A stretch of DNA of 64,000 nucleotides from Polynucleobacter sp. MWH-Loch1C5 (GCF_018881775.1 NZ_JACVPR010000001.1:248001-312000), one strand, 5' to 3'. Positions 18,389-27,447 are shown, counted from the stretch's first letter. Translations and numbers: made by a program. The notes: generated by a model from the sequence alone, not told the origin.

Positions 18389-18417
18389 TGTGACAGACTG
18401 TATTACAGTCTGTCACA
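18389..18417. repeat. Perfect 14-bp inverted repeat before the DUF1330 gene
   Basis: Arms TGTGACAGACTGTA and its exact reverse complement around a single central T. It lies between the pirin stop and the ribosome-binding site (AGGAGG) of the next gene, 11 bp before its ATG. There is no T-run, so it is not a standard terminator. It could be an operator or an mRNA hairpin that shields the ribosome-binding site. Confidence 0.7.
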
Positions 18418-18428
18418 GGAGGACGCTT

Positions 18429-18728
18429 ATGACTTGCAAAGTAATTGGCTTAATTCAACTCAAAGATAGTCGGGCTTTTGACGAATATCGATCTCAAGTC
18501 GGCAAGACTGTTGAACTCTACGGTGGCCGTGTATGTACACGTGGCCAGTTTCAGAAAAGCTTCTGGAATGAATTGAACTGCGACCTATTTAATGCTTATG
18601 TAGAGCTCGAGTTTAAGGATTCTGCCGCAGCAGAAAGCTGGGCACAAAGCCCAGAATATCAATCCTTAGTGGGAATACGCTCAAAGGCGATGAATTTGAC
18701 GCTCTTTAGTGTTGCAATCAACCACTAA
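18429..18728 (+). CDS. DUF1330-like / dimeric alpha-beta barrel small protein
   Basis: About 99 residues from the ATG at 18429, chosen because CAGGAGGACGCTT gives a strong ribosome-binding site; a longer in-frame start at 18390 would fall inside the palindrome. The pattern VIGLIQLKDSRAFDEYRSQV, YGGRVCTRG and a C-terminal SPEYQSLVGIRSKAM fits the DUF1330 ferredoxin-like fold. Function is unknown. It follows azoR and pirin and ends 2 bp from the 3' end of the converging tRNA-Leu gene. Confidence 0.75.
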   Translation: MTCKVIGLIQLKDSRAFDEYRSQVGKTVELYGGRVCTRGQFQKSFWNELNCDLFNAYVELEFKDSAAAESWAQSPEYQSLVGIRSKAMNLTLFSVAINH

Positions 18729-18730
18729 AG

Positions 18731-19020
18731 TGGTGCCCGGAGCCGGAATCGAACCGGCACGGCTCTTTTAAGCCGGCAGATTTTCTTACCACTTCGGCTT
18801 TCGCCGCCACACAATGTGTTCGTGGTCTGGACTATACCTTCACCATAACAAATTTGCTTTAGGTGCTCGCCGTCTAGTCTCTACACGTTCCTGATATCAG
18901 GCTTCGCTCGGTATTGGCAGTGAAGCTTTCACCGAATTTGACGAGTTCTACATTTGCCCTTTCGAACAAAGCACTCAAATTGTTTAAGTCTGCTACGTCT
19001 ACCTATTTCGTCATCCGGGC
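18731..19020 (-). tRNA. tRNA-Leu(UAA) gene interrupted by a group I intron
   Basis: Exon 1 is 19020-18986 and exon 2 is 18784-18731. Joined they give 89 nt with acceptor stem GCCCGGA/TCCGGGC, discriminator A, encoded CCA, a long variable arm and a T-arm with GTTCGATTC. The rejoined anticodon arm is GCAGA-CTTAAAA-TCTGC, giving anticodon UAA. The break falls after the first anticodon base, the position known for cyanobacterial tRNA-Leu introns. Confidence 0.95.
18785..18985 (-). ncRNA. Group I self-splicing intron in the tRNA-Leu anticodon
   Basis: A 201-nt insertion starting AAACAATTTGAG and ending in G (omega G). The P7 partners AGACTAGACGG and AAGGTATAGTCC, diagnostic for group I catalytic cores, are present about 45 nt apart, along with a GAAA loop near the 3' end. 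It has no internal open frame, so there is no homing endonuclease. The layout resembles the small subgroup IC3 tRNA-Leu introns of cyanobacteria. Splicing is predicted, not shown. Confidence 0.93.
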
Positions 19021-19100
19021 AGCACAGGCGACATTGTAACGAATTTTTCACGTCTCTTAGTTTTTTTCTTTAAGCTCAGAGTCAATCATCTACCGGCCAT

Positions 19101-19126
19101 AAAAAAGCCCCGCATCGCGGGGCTTT
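19101..19126 (-). terminator. Rho-independent terminator of the TRAP operon
   Basis: An AGCCCCGC/GCGGGGCT stem with a short ATC-type loop; on the minus strand it is followed by a T-run. A second smaller hairpin (ACTCACT/AGTGAGT) lies between it and the dctM stop. Confidence 0.88.
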
Positions 19127-19160
19127 GAAGTCGACTCACTATGAAGTGAGTGAGACCTGT

Positions 19161-21062
19161 TTACTTATACAAGAAATTAGGCAACCACATTCCAATTTCA
19201 GGGAAGACATAGAGTAAGACCAGAGCCAATACCTGAATCGCCATAAATGGCATCATGCCGGCAAAGATCTGATTCAATGTCACATGCGGTGGCGCAACAC
19301 CCTTCAAGTAGAAAGCGGCCATCGCCACTGGCGGCGATAAGAAAGCAGTCTGTAAATTCAGAGCCACTAACAAACCAAAGAACAAGGGGTCAACTTGGAA
19401 GTGAGCTAAAAGAGGAATAAAGATTGGCATGAAAATCACGATAATCTCAGTCCACTCTAATGGCCAACCTAACAAGAAGATGATGATTTGTGAAAGGATC
19501 AAGAATTCAATCTTAGACAGACCCAAAGATAGAACCCACTTCTCAATCAACTCTTGACCACCCAAGAGAGCAAAAGCTGCGGAGAAGATTGAAGATCCCA
19601 CAAACAACCAGCAGACCATAGCACTCGTCTTAGCAGTTAAATAAACTGATTCGCGAATAACGGTCATATTCAGCTGTTTATAGGCCCATGCCAAGAGGAA
19701 GCCGCCCATAGAGCCGACCGCCGCCGCCTCTGTAGGGGTTGCTAAACCAAAGACGATGGTTCCCAAAACAGCAAGGATCAATGCCGCTAATGGGAAGAAT
19801 GATCCCAGTAGCATTTTGAAGACTTCTAAACGGACCATGGAGAGTGCGTAATAGAAAACCGCACCAATCGCCAGCCCAATACCTAAAAGAATCCAATACC
19901 ATGTTGGCGTTGGTTGACGCTCTGCAGGCTCAGCATCAGCCAGAGGAGCTGCCTCAGCAGGTGCTGCAGCCACTGGTTTCTCTTTAGCATCTTCCTCAGC
20001 GCCAGGTGGCAGAGCAATTGAGTCAGCCTGAGGTGCATTAGATTCTTCAGCCGCTTCTAAGCTAATCATACCGCCATCAGTAGCAAAACCAGTTGCAACC
20101 TGTTCAATCGGCGCTGTGGCTACGCGGTGAATCAGCGTCATGATGATCGCAAAGAAAATCAATGGGCCAACAATGATCATGAACTGCTTAAAGAGCTCGC
20201 CCATTGTCATATTCGTTGCGCGGCGCCCTTTTAAAGCTTTTAATAGAGCTGGCAAAGCTGATTGACCATATTCAGACAACTTCTTAGTCGCTGGAGCAAG
20301 CTCAACTTTACGGTCTTCAGCAGACAATGGTGGAGCCATTTCTGGCTTCAACTTACCAACGATGATCACATAAGCAACGTATAAACCTGCCAACATGATT
20401 CCGGGGAAGAATGCGCCTGCGTATAACTTCACCACAGACACACCAGCAGTAGCACCATAGACAATCAACATGACTGAAGGCGGAATCAAAATACCCAAAC
20501 AGCCGCCAGCAGTAATCGCACCTGCAGCTAATTTAACGTTGTAGCCAGCTTTGAGCATCGAAGGCAAAGCAAGCAACCCCATCAGAGTCACCACCGCACC
20601 CACAATACCTGTCGCTGTCGCAAAAATCGCGCAAGTCACTAAGGTAGCAACAGCTAGAGCGGCAGGGACGCGCGCTAGAGATAGATGCAAGCTCTTAAAA
20701 AGCTTCTCAATCAAGTTAGCGCGCTCGACCAAATATCCCATAAATACGAACAACGGGATAGAGATCAGCACGTCATTGGTCATCACCGCAAAGGTTCTTT
20801 GCACCATCAAATCCAAAGTTCTCTGGATCGCTTGTGCACTGCCCTCACCCTGAGACTGATAAGCAAAGAAGGCAAAGATCATACCCATACCCATCAGCGT
20901 AAACGCAGTAGGGAAGCCCATCATGATGGCAACCACGACCAAACTCAGCATTAACAGACCGAGATGACCATTAGTCATATCGCTAAACGATGGCATAAAC
21001 GTGAGAGTACCAATCACAATAGCCGCCATGATAGAAAAACCGAAATAAAGTTCCTTACGCAT
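19161..21062 (-). CDS. TRAP transporter large permease (DctM) with a ~200-residue insert
   Basis: At 633 residues it is well above the usual ~430 for DctM. The N-terminal half has the family motif around FPTAFTLMGMGM and GGCLGILIPPSVMLIVYG; the C-terminal half has GTIVFGLATPTEAAAVG and PVAMAAFYLKGV. Between them (about residues 240-450) are extra membrane helices and an Ala/Pro/Glu-rich linker. With DctQ and the binding protein it forms a sodium-driven carboxylate importer. Similar long DctM forms occur with the 2-oxoacid/chloroaromatic-type TRAP systems; the substrate is not determined. Confidence 0.92.
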   Translation of the reverse strand: MRKELYFGFSIMAAIVIGTLTFMPSFSDMTNGHLGLLMLSLVVVAIMMGFPTAFTLMGMGMIFAFFAYQSQGEGSAQAIQRTLDLMVQRTFAVMTNDVLISIPLFVFMGYLVERANLIEKLFKSLHLSLARVPAALAVATLVTCAIFATATGIVGAVVTLMGLLALPSMLKAGYNVKLAAGAITAGGCLGILIPPSVMLIVYGATAGVSVVKLYAGAFFPGIMLAGLYVAYVIIVGKLKPEMAPPLSAEDRKVELAPATKKLSEYGQSALPALLKALKGRRATNMTMGELFKQFMIIVGPLIFFAIIMTLIHRVATAPIEQVATGFATDGGMISLEAAEESNAPQADSIALPPGAEEDAKEKPVAAAPAEAAPLADAEPAERQPTPTWYWILLGIGLAIGAVFYYALSMVRLEVFKMLLGSFFPLAALILAVLGTIVFGLATPTEAAAVGSMGGFLLAWAYKQLNMTVIRESVYLTAKTSAMVCWLFVGSSIFSAAFALLGGQELIEKWVLSLGLSKIEFLILSQIIIFLLGWPLEWTEIIVIFMPIFIPLLAHFQVDPLFFGLLVALNLQTAFLSPPVAMAAFYLKGVAPPHVTLNQIFAGMMPFMAIQVLALVLLYVFPEIGMWLPNFLYK

Positions 21063-21064
21063 GA

Positions 21065-21652
21065 TTAGGCACCTTTCTTTTCATCTTCGTGACTAACCAT
21101 GGCTTTGAGCTTATCAACATCCACTTCTTCCACATCTTGTTCTCTACTAGGCCATTCGCCTTCTTTAATACAAATCACACAACGAATGATTTCCACAAAA
21201 CCTTGCAAGAGGAGCAGTCCACCAGCGACAGGAATGAAAATCTTGAATGGCCAAATGGGCGGGCCATTGGCTGTCTGAGTGGTGTGCTCATTGATCGCGA
21301 TTGACTCTGCAGCAAAAAAGATGCCGGCATAGACCAACGCTACAACACCAGGAATAAAGAAAATAATGTACAAAATCAAGTCGAGTGTGGCTTGAGTTCT
21401 TGGCGTAAAAAAGCCATAGAGAACGTCGCCACGCACATGACCATTTTTAGCCAATGTGTAAGCACCTGCCATCATAAACAGTACGCCATACAACATATAG
21501 GTGACGTCAAAAACCCAGTCATGAGGGTTATTAAATAAATAACGCGAACCTACTTCCCAACAAATGACTACTGTAAGGATAGCAATCGCGTAAGCAAAAA
21601 ATTGGCCGACATACGTAGATAGTCTGTCAACACTGAGTAGCAATTTCTGCAT
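21065..21652 (-). CDS. TRAP transporter small permease (DctQ)
   Basis: A 195-residue protein with four membrane helices (about 15-37, 53-73, 94-117 and 140-160) and the DctQ signature ICWEVGSRYLFNNPHDW. It is the small membrane subunit joining the binding protein to DctM. The gene lies 2 bp before dctM and about 90 bp after dctP, with an intervening hairpin. The acidic C-terminal tail is cytoplasmic. Confidence 0.92.
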   Translation of the reverse strand: MQKLLLSVDRLSTYVGQFFAYAIAILTVVICWEVGSRYLFNNPHDWVFDVTYMLYGVLFMMAGAYTLAKNGHVRGDVLYGFFTPRTQATLDLILYIIFFIPGVVALVYAGIFFAAESIAINEHTTQTANGPPIWPFKIFIPVAGGLLLLQGFVEIIRCVICIKEGEWPSREQDVEEVDVDKLKAMVSHEDEKKGA

Positions 21653-21690
21653 AGATTAGTCCAAGTTTTTAGTTTTCTAATAAAGCAACA

Positions 21691-21715
21691 CCCATCTAGC
21701 TTTTGGCTAGATGGG
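21691..21715 (-). repeat. Intercistronic hairpin between dctP and dctQ
   Basis: A 10-bp perfect stem (CCCATCTAGC and its complement) with a 5-nt loop. The sequence after it on the minus strand is only moderately T-rich. It could attenuate downstream permease expression or protect the dctP message, as is common for transporter operons that need excess binding protein. Confidence 0.6.
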
Positions 21716-21739
21716 CTGCATTGTTACACGAATATTGGA

Positions 21740-22873
21740 TTATGACTTCTTAGCTGGCGCCTTACGACCAAAGAAGTGGTTGTAAGCCATCTTGTAATCG
21801 ACCAATGTATCGTTCTGCCAGCGGCAAGCACGCTGAGCAAAAGTACGCATAGACTCGAGAACACGCTTGAAGTCAGCGTTTTCTTGTGACTTAGCGTCAA
21901 TGATCTTGTCCCAAGCGGCCAACTGAGCGCGCAAGATAGAGTCAGGAGTCTTATAGAACTTAACGCCCTGCTTTTCTTGCATCTCAATATAGTCTTTTGA
22001 GTAACGGTCAATCGCCTTCCAGCTCATATCAGCAGAAGAAGCTTCAACAGCATTGTCAATCATCGCTCTGAGTTCAGCTGGTAATGCATCGACTTTCTTC
22101 TTGTTAAAGAGAATTTCAAACTGCTCAGATGCTTGGTGGAATGATTGCAACATACATACCTTAGATACGTCAGGGAAGCCCAAGATACGATCCGAAGATG
22201 CATTATTAAACTCAGCGGCGTCCAAGAGACCACGGTCCATCGCAGGAACAATTTCCGCACCTGGCAACGCATTCACTGACACACCGAAATCTTTGAAGAT
22301 GTCAATTGACAAACCAACTGTACGGTACTTCAAGCCCTTCATCTCATCCACTTTGGTCACTGGCTTTTTGAACCAACCCAAAGGCTGTGTTGGCATTGGG
22401 CCGTAGAGGTATGAAACAACGTCTAAGTTCAATGACTTATAGATACCATCCAACATGGCCTTACCGCCGCCGTATTTGTGCCATGCCAAGACCATGTTGG
22501 CATCCATACCGAATGCTGGGCCTGAACCCCACAAAGCCAACGCTGGGCTCTTACCATACCAGTAAGCCACAACACCGTGACCACCGTCCAAAGTGCCCTT
22601 ACTAACAGCATCTAAAAGGTCAAAAGCCTTAACTACAGAACCTGCTGGCAAAAGATCGATCTTCAAGCGACCAGAAGACATTTTGTTGACTTTGTCACAG
22701 AAGTCTTGTGCGTACTCGTGGAAGATGTCCTTAGCAGGCCATGTAGATTGGAAACGCAGATTGACTGTCTGCGCTTTTGAAATCATTGGGAAGCTTAAAG
22801 CACCTGCACCTGCAGCAGCTGCAGATGTAGTCGTTAGAAATTTACGACGCGATTGAACTTTTTTGTCTGACAT
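21740..22873 (-). CDS. TRAP transporter substrate-binding protein (DctP, TakP/FcbT1-like)
   Basis: A 377-residue periplasmic receptor. The N-terminus carries a twin-arginine signal (SRRKFLTTTSAAAA, residues 8-21) with a cleavage region near SKAQT. The mature part starts NLRFQSTWPAKDIFHEYAQD and contains PGAEIVPAMDRGLLDAAEF, the pattern of the 2-oxoacid and chloroaromatic TRAP receptors. Export through Tat suggests it folds in the cytoplasm. It leads the dctPQM operon; ligand probably an organic acid. Confidence 0.93.
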   Translation of the reverse strand: MSDKKVQSRRKFLTTTSAAAAGAGALSFPMISKAQTVNLRFQSTWPAKDIFHEYAQDFCDKVNKMSSGRLKIDLLPAGSVVKAFDLLDAVSKGTLDGGHGVVAYWYGKSPALALWGSGPAFGMDANMVLAWHKYGGGKAMLDGIYKSLNLDVVSYLYGPMPTQPLGWFKKPVTKVDEMKGLKYRTVGLSIDIFKDFGVSVNALPGAEIVPAMDRGLLDAAEFNNASSDRILGFPDVSKVCMLQSFHQASEQFEILFNKKKVDALPAELRAMIDNAVEASSADMSWKAIDRYSKDYIEMQEKQGVKFYKTPDSILRAQLAAWDKIIDAKSQENADFKRVLESMRTFAQRACRWQNDTLVDYKMAYNHFFGRKAPAKKS

Positions 22874-23002
22874 TGAAGTCTCCTCTTAGGTTTTTCTATC
22901 AAAAGCTTGCAAAAGTTATTCACAAGTTAGGATTAATTTAGCACTCTGTGAAAAAATACGCATCAATATGTACACAATTTTTTGCTAGGGGTTTTACCTA
23001 AT

Positions 23003-25522
23003 ATGTCGCCAAAGCGAGGTTTTATCAAGTGGTCCGGGTTTTTTTTGCTCGCATTAGCGATCATTTCCCTAATAGTTTTCAGCATTTATTTTCTTTTCAC
23101 GAAAGATCGTCTGGATGGGGAAATTCGTCTCGCTGGCCTTGCCGGCCCAGTCAGTATTAAGTTTGACACGCTAGACATCCCTCATGTGAGCGCCAACACT
23201 GATCAAGACGCCCTACTGGCATTGGGCTTTTTACATGCGACTCAACGCCCATGGCAAATGGAATTCAATCGCCGCCTCGCCAGTGGTAAGTTGGCAGAAG
23301 TTTTAGGACCCGATGCTCTCCCCGTAGACCGCTTCATTAGAACCTTGGGTATTCGCCGTGCGGCTGAGAAACAGCTAGAGAACTACCCCGTCGAGGCGAA
23401 AAAGCTCCTGCAAGCCTATGCAGATGGGGTCAATCAGGGCTATAAGCATTTAGGCTGGGCTCTGCCCCCTGAATTTTTATTAACAGGCGCCAAACCCGGA
23501 CTTTGGGCACCCGCTGACAGTCTCGCTTGGTCGATCATGATGGCTCTGGATCTAGGCGGTAACTGGGATAAAGAATTTCTGCGCCTAGAGTTATCCAAGC
23601 ACCTTGAAACCAATCAGATATGGGATGTCATCCCGCCTTATTTGGGGGATACCCCACCGACTGGGCAAAACTTTGCCAAAATTTACCGTGATCTGGGCCT
23701 CTATAAAAAATCCGAAGAGCCTGCAAAAACAAGTCAGCGACTCAAAGAACATCAACAATTGAGCCACTTCTTACCTATCGGTCAGGAAGGCAAAGGCTCG
23801 AATAACTGGGTGGTCGCTCCAGAAAAGAGTGCCACCGGAAAACCTTGGCTAGCAAATGATCCTCATCTCACATTGACAGCCCCTGCCATTTGGTACTTCG
23901 CACGTATCCAAAGTCCACAACTGAATATTATGGGTGGCACGATCCCGGGTATGCCCACTGTGGTCCTAGGCCGCACCGCGGACTTTGCATGGGGTTTTAC
24001 CAACACGGATCCTGATGTGCAGGATCTATTTATCGAAGCCGTCGATCCCTCTAACCCAGGCCGTTATCAAACACCCAATGGTTTTGCTCATTTCCAATTG
24101 CGTGAGGAAACGATCAATATTAAGGGGCAAGCCGCCGAGAAATTTATAGTGCGCGAAACGCGTCATGGGCCTGTGATTTCAGATGCATACCCACGCGCTC
24201 AAGCACTGCTCAACACTAAACAGTTTGTATTAGCTTTGCGTTGGAGCGCCTTAGATACGGCAAATCAAACTCTACTCGCAGGGCTGAAGATGAATCGCGC
24301 CCAAAACCTAGAAGAATTCAAAGCCAGCCTTAAACACTATTACGCCCCCATGCAAAACGTCGTGATGGCAGATCAGTCTGGCGAAATTGCTCTTCGTGTC
24401 GCTGGAGTGGGCACGAAAAGAACCCGTCATCAAGGCTTTGCTGGGGCCACCCCCGGACTAGGCTGGGATCGCCAGTATGAATGGCCCAGCTACTTAAGCT
24501 CAGATGTCTTACCCAAAGAGAGCAAGCCATCACGAGCTTGGATTGCAACGGCCAATCAAAGAGTGCAGGCCGCCAACGACCCTAATCCTTTGACATTTGA
24601 TTGGCATATGCCTTTTCGTCAAGAACGTATTGAATCACTTTTGCAAAGTAAAGAATCTCATGATTTAGCGTCAATGAAAGCGATTCAATCAGACGTACAT
24701 TCTTTATTGGCTCGAGATCTCTTACCGATATTCCAAAACATCAGTTCTCAGCACTCTTTGGCATCTGCCGTTCAGTCACACGTGCAGAGCTTTAACGGCA
24801 CGATGAGCACCGACAGTATTGGCGCTAGCGTTTTCAATGCGTGGGCCCATCAATTAACTGTTCGACTCTTAGCTCACCGCCTACAAGAAACTTTTAAACA
24901 CGAATATGGCAAACGAGATTTTCGACCTGCCTTGCACCGCATTTTGCAATACCACCTACAAGGCAAAGCTGAAGCTCAATTTTGGTGCGACCTAGTAACG
25001 ACCTCACAAGAAGAAACTTGCGATGACGCCATTCGCCAAGCCTATGACCTAGCATTAGATCAATTGAGTCAACAACTGGGCAAAAACACCAATGAATGGC
25101 GTTGGGGCAAGGTTCACATTGCTCATTCTGAGCACCGACCCTTTAGCAAAATTAGTTTTTTGAAAAAACGTTTTGAGGTGGCGAGTAGCATGCCTGGCGA
25201 TGGCTTTACCATCAACGTAGGCTTTATGGATCACTCTGCACAAAACCCCTTCCAGGTCACCAAAGCGCCGAGCTTACGCGTCATTTATAACTTGGCCGAT
25301 TTAGATCAATCACAATTTATCTATCAAACAGGTCAATCAGGCTGGGTACACCGTAATCAGTACCGCGATTTTTCTGACGCTTGGTCCAAACAGGAATATC
25401 GACCACTCTCAATGAATCCCGAGCGTTGGGCAAGACAAGCAGAACTCAAACCTATGGAAAACATCAAACCCGCAGAAGATGGTCCGAAGAAAATTACTGA
25501 GCAGCAGATTTTAAGAAAGTGA
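23003..25522 (+). CDS. Penicillin acylase family (Ntn) hydrolase
   Basis: About 839 residues from the ATG at 23003; an upstream TTG is possible but less likely. A membrane anchor or signal lies at residues ~12-33. The alpha chain contains the family hallmark LGFLHATQRPWQMEF. The autoprocessing site is in GKGSNNWVVAP, where the Ser becomes the beta-chain N-terminal nucleophile; NDPHL and TNTDPDVQDLF follow as expected. The family cleaves amide bonds of penicillins, acyl-homoserine lactones or N-acyl amino acids; substrate unknown. It is divergent from the TRAP operon. Confidence 0.92.
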   Translation: MSPKRGFIKWSGFFLLALAIISLIVFSIYFLFTKDRLDGEIRLAGLAGPVSIKFDTLDIPHVSANTDQDALLALGFLHATQRPWQMEFNRRLASGKLAEVLGPDALPVDRFIRTLGIRRAAEKQLENYPVEAKKLLQAYADGVNQGYKHLGWALPPEFLLTGAKPGLWAPADSLAWSIMMALDLGGNWDKEFLRLELSKHLETNQIWDVIPPYLGDTPPTGQNFAKIYRDLGLYKKSEEPAKTSQRLKEHQQLSHFLPIGQEGKGSNNWVVAPEKSATGKPWLANDPHLTLTAPAIWYFARIQSPQLNIMGGTIPGMPTVVLGRTADFAWGFTNTDPDVQDLFIEAVDPSNPGRYQTPNGFAHFQLREETINIKGQAAEKFIVRETRHGPVISDAYPRAQALLNTKQFVLALRWSALDTANQTLLAGLKMNRAQNLEEFKASLKHYYAPMQNVVMADQSGEIALRVAGVGTKRTRHQGFAGATPGLGWDRQYEWPSYLSSDVLPKESKPSRAWIATANQRVQAANDPNPLTFDWHMPFRQERIESLLQSKESHDLASMKAIQSDVHSLLARDLLPIFQNISSQHSLASAVQSHVQSFNGTMSTDSIGASVFNAWAHQLTVRLLAHRLQETFKHEYGKRDFRPALHRILQYHLQGKAEAQFWCDLVTTSQEETCDDAIRQAYDLALDQLSQQLGKNTNEWRWGKVHIAHSEHRPFSKISFLKKRFEVASSMPGDGFTINVGFMDHSAQNPFQVTKAPSLRVIYNLADLDQSQFIYQTGQSGWVHRNQYRDFSDAWSKQEYRPLSMNPERWARQAELKPMENIKPAEDGPKKITEQQILRK

Positions 25523-25528
25523 CGATCT

Positions 25529-26293
25529 CTAGCTAAAAAAGTTGGCACGCTCTAGGATGGTGTACTCACAACCGACCCATCCTCGATAGTCCAAGTCGTC
25601 TAACAAATCAAAAAATGCCGCATACGGAATCTCACCTGTACCTGGCTCATGACGTCCGGGATGATCAGCAATCTGAATATGCCCAATCAAGGGCATAATG
25701 GCCTCTATCTCAAGAATATCCTCTCCCATGCGATGCATGTGATACGCATCGTATTGAAAGGAAATATTGTTAGAAGCGACTTGCATGAGTATTTCAATGG
25801 CTTGTTGGCTGTGGTGCAGATAAAAGCCGGGCATATCGTGCGTATTAATCGCCTCAATCATCAAACTTAAGCCAGCTGCTTGAAGCTCTTTTGCTGCCCA
25901 AGTCAGGTTATCAATTAAAACCTCATCTTGGACAGCACTCGGTCGACCGTCTTGCATCAGACCTGCTAAGCAGTTTAAGCGTGGCACACCCAAAGCTTGT
26001 GCATACTCGATCGTACGCCCTAAATGATCTTTAAATTCTGCTTGACGCCCTGGCATCGCTGCCAAGCCACGATCACCTTCACTCCAACGCCCGGGCCATA
26101 AATTGTGCAAGACCATTTCCAATGCCTGATGATCGAGCTCACGACGAATATCTTGCAGGCTAGCCCCTGTGAATTCAGGATAGGGAAACTGACACTCAAC
26201 CGCCTGAAAACCATCTTGCTTTGCTTTTGCAAAGCGCTCGATGAATGGCTTGTCCTGATACATCAAAGATATGTTGGCGGCAAAGCGGGGCAT
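25529..26293 (-). CDS. hyi: Hydroxypyruvate isomerase family TIM-barrel protein
   Basis: About 254 residues from the ATG at 26293, preceded by AAGAGTG; a GTG three codons earlier is possible. MPRFAANISLMYQDKPFIERF at the N-terminus, a metal-binding Glu in MIEAINTHDMPGFYL, YDAYHMHRMGED and HIQIADHPGRHEPGTGEI match Hyi/OtnI isomerases that interconvert hydroxypyruvate and tartronate semialdehyde or 2-oxo-tetronate. No glyoxylate carboligase is nearby. It converges on the acylase gene with a 6-bp gap. Confidence 0.9.
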   Translation of the reverse strand: MPRFAANISLMYQDKPFIERFAKAKQDGFQAVECQFPYPEFTGASLQDIRRELDHQALEMVLHNLWPGRWSEGDRGLAAMPGRQAEFKDHLGRTIEYAQALGVPRLNCLAGLMQDGRPSAVQDEVLIDNLTWAAKELQAAGLSLMIEAINTHDMPGFYLHHSQQAIEILMQVASNNISFQYDAYHMHRMGEDILEIEAIMPLIGHIQIADHPGRHEPGTGEIPYAAFFDLLDDLDYRGWVGCEYTILERANFFS

Positions 26294-26332
26294 GAAAGTC
26301 ACTCTTTATAAAAACAGTGTTTTAATTATGTC

Positions 26333-26947
26333 ATGCAAACTCATCCACACATCTTTGCAATTTGCCGCGGCATCGTCACCCCGCTCTTTGGCGTCGATCA
26401 TCCCGACTACAAAATGGTGCCTTCAGGTATTAAAAAGTCCGTCATTGAGAATGCTGCGGGTTCAATCCTAGTCAAAAATTTAGGTATTGAAGGGGATGAA
26501 CAAGCTGACTTTAGTGTGCATGGTGGTCAAGAAAAAGCCATCTATGCCTACCCACGAGAACACTACACCTTCTGGGAAGATTATTTACGTCGCGCAGGTC
26601 GACAAATGCCGACTTTAGAAGCAGGCTTGATGGGTGAAAACTTATCTGTCCTGGGCTTGACAGAAGATCAAGTATGGGTGGGAGATCGATGGCAGATTGG
26701 TGAAGTGGAATTACAAGTGACCAAACTGCGTGAACCCTGCTTCAAGTTCAATGCGCGCATGGGCTATAACGGTTGCGCCAAGGCGATGGTGCAATCGGGG
26801 CACTGCGGTTGGTACTTAAGGGTTAATCAAGGAGGGCACATACAGGCGGGTGACACGATTGTCGTGATTCCTGGAAAGCGACAAATATCCATCAGTATGC
26901 AAAACCAGCTACTCGCTAAAAAAACCCAACAACAAGACCTCCTATGA
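26333..26947 (+). CDS. MOSC domain protein (YiiM-like)
   Basis: A 204-residue protein with the MOSC beta-barrel motifs: FSVHGGQEKAIYAYP near residues 60-75, a GENLSVLGL segment, and REPCFKFNARMGY, whose Cys is the predicted molybdenum-cofactor ligand. The YiiM relatives reduce N-hydroxylated purines. The stop overlaps the start of the phosphatase gene (ATGA-type overlap). The molybdate transport genes 2 kb downstream supply the metal, but a direct link is inference. Confidence 0.88.
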   Translation: MQTHPHIFAICRGIVTPLFGVDHPDYKMVPSGIKKSVIENAAGSILVKNLGIEGDEQADFSVHGGQEKAIYAYPREHYTFWEDYLRRAGRQMPTLEAGLMGENLSVLGLTEDQVWVGDRWQIGEVELQVTKLREPCFKFNARMGYNGCAKAMVQSGHCGWYLRVNQGGHIQAGDTIVVIPGKRQISISMQNQLLAKKTQQQDLL

Positions 26948-27447
26948 AGCAGACGAGTCAGCGCTTGGGGGTGCTCTTTGTATGCATGGGTAATATTTGT
27001 CGAAGCCCTACGGCCCACGGCGTATTTGAAAATTATGTCCGTGATGCAGGTCTTGAAAAACACATCTATGTCGACTCAGCAGGCACCCATGCATATCACA
27101 TCAATGAAGCACCAGACCCTCGTTCACAACAACATGCACTTTCGCGGGGTTACGATTTGAGTCATTTGCGTGCACGTCAGCTATCTACAGATGATTTCCA
27201 TGGGTTTCATTTGATTTTGGTCATGGATTGGGAAAACTATGCCCTCGCCGAGAAACTTGCTCCCGCGGGCAAGCAACATAAACTCAGACGCTTGACTGAA
27301 TTTTGTAAAGTTCATCAGGCTAGCGTCGTCCCCGACCCCTATTACAAAGGGGCCGAGGGCTTTGAGGAAGTGTTAGATTTGGTAGAAGACGCCTGCGATG
27401 GTTTGCTAGAGCATATGCAAGCACGCCTTAGACAGTTTTCAATTTAA
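26944..27447 (+). CDS. Low molecular weight protein-tyrosine phosphatase
   Basis: A 167-residue protein with the CX5R phosphatase loop VCMGNICRSP (Cys14, Arg20) and the general-acid Asp in VPDPYYKG near residue 122, the hallmarks of LMW-PTPs. These dephosphorylate tyrosine-phosphorylated proteins, in some bacteria in exopolysaccharide control. There is no polysaccharide cluster here, so the role is open. It overlaps the MOSC gene stop by 4 bp and its 3' end overlaps that of the small converging gene. Confidence 0.93.
   Translation: MKQTSQRLGVLFVCMGNICRSPTAHGVFENYVRDAGLEKHIYVDSAGTHAYHINEAPDPRSQQHALSRGYDLSHLRARQLSTDDFHGFHLILVMDWENYALAEKLAPAGKQHKLRRLTEFCKVHQASVVPDPYYKGAEGFEEVLDLVEDACDGLLEHMQARLRQFSI

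Noticed and set aside
18731..19020. Possible tmRNA or a pair of tRNA pseudogenes
   Set aside because: Joining the two ends gives one perfect tRNA-Leu cloverleaf, and the middle has group I intron P7 strands and no tmRNA tag reading frame.
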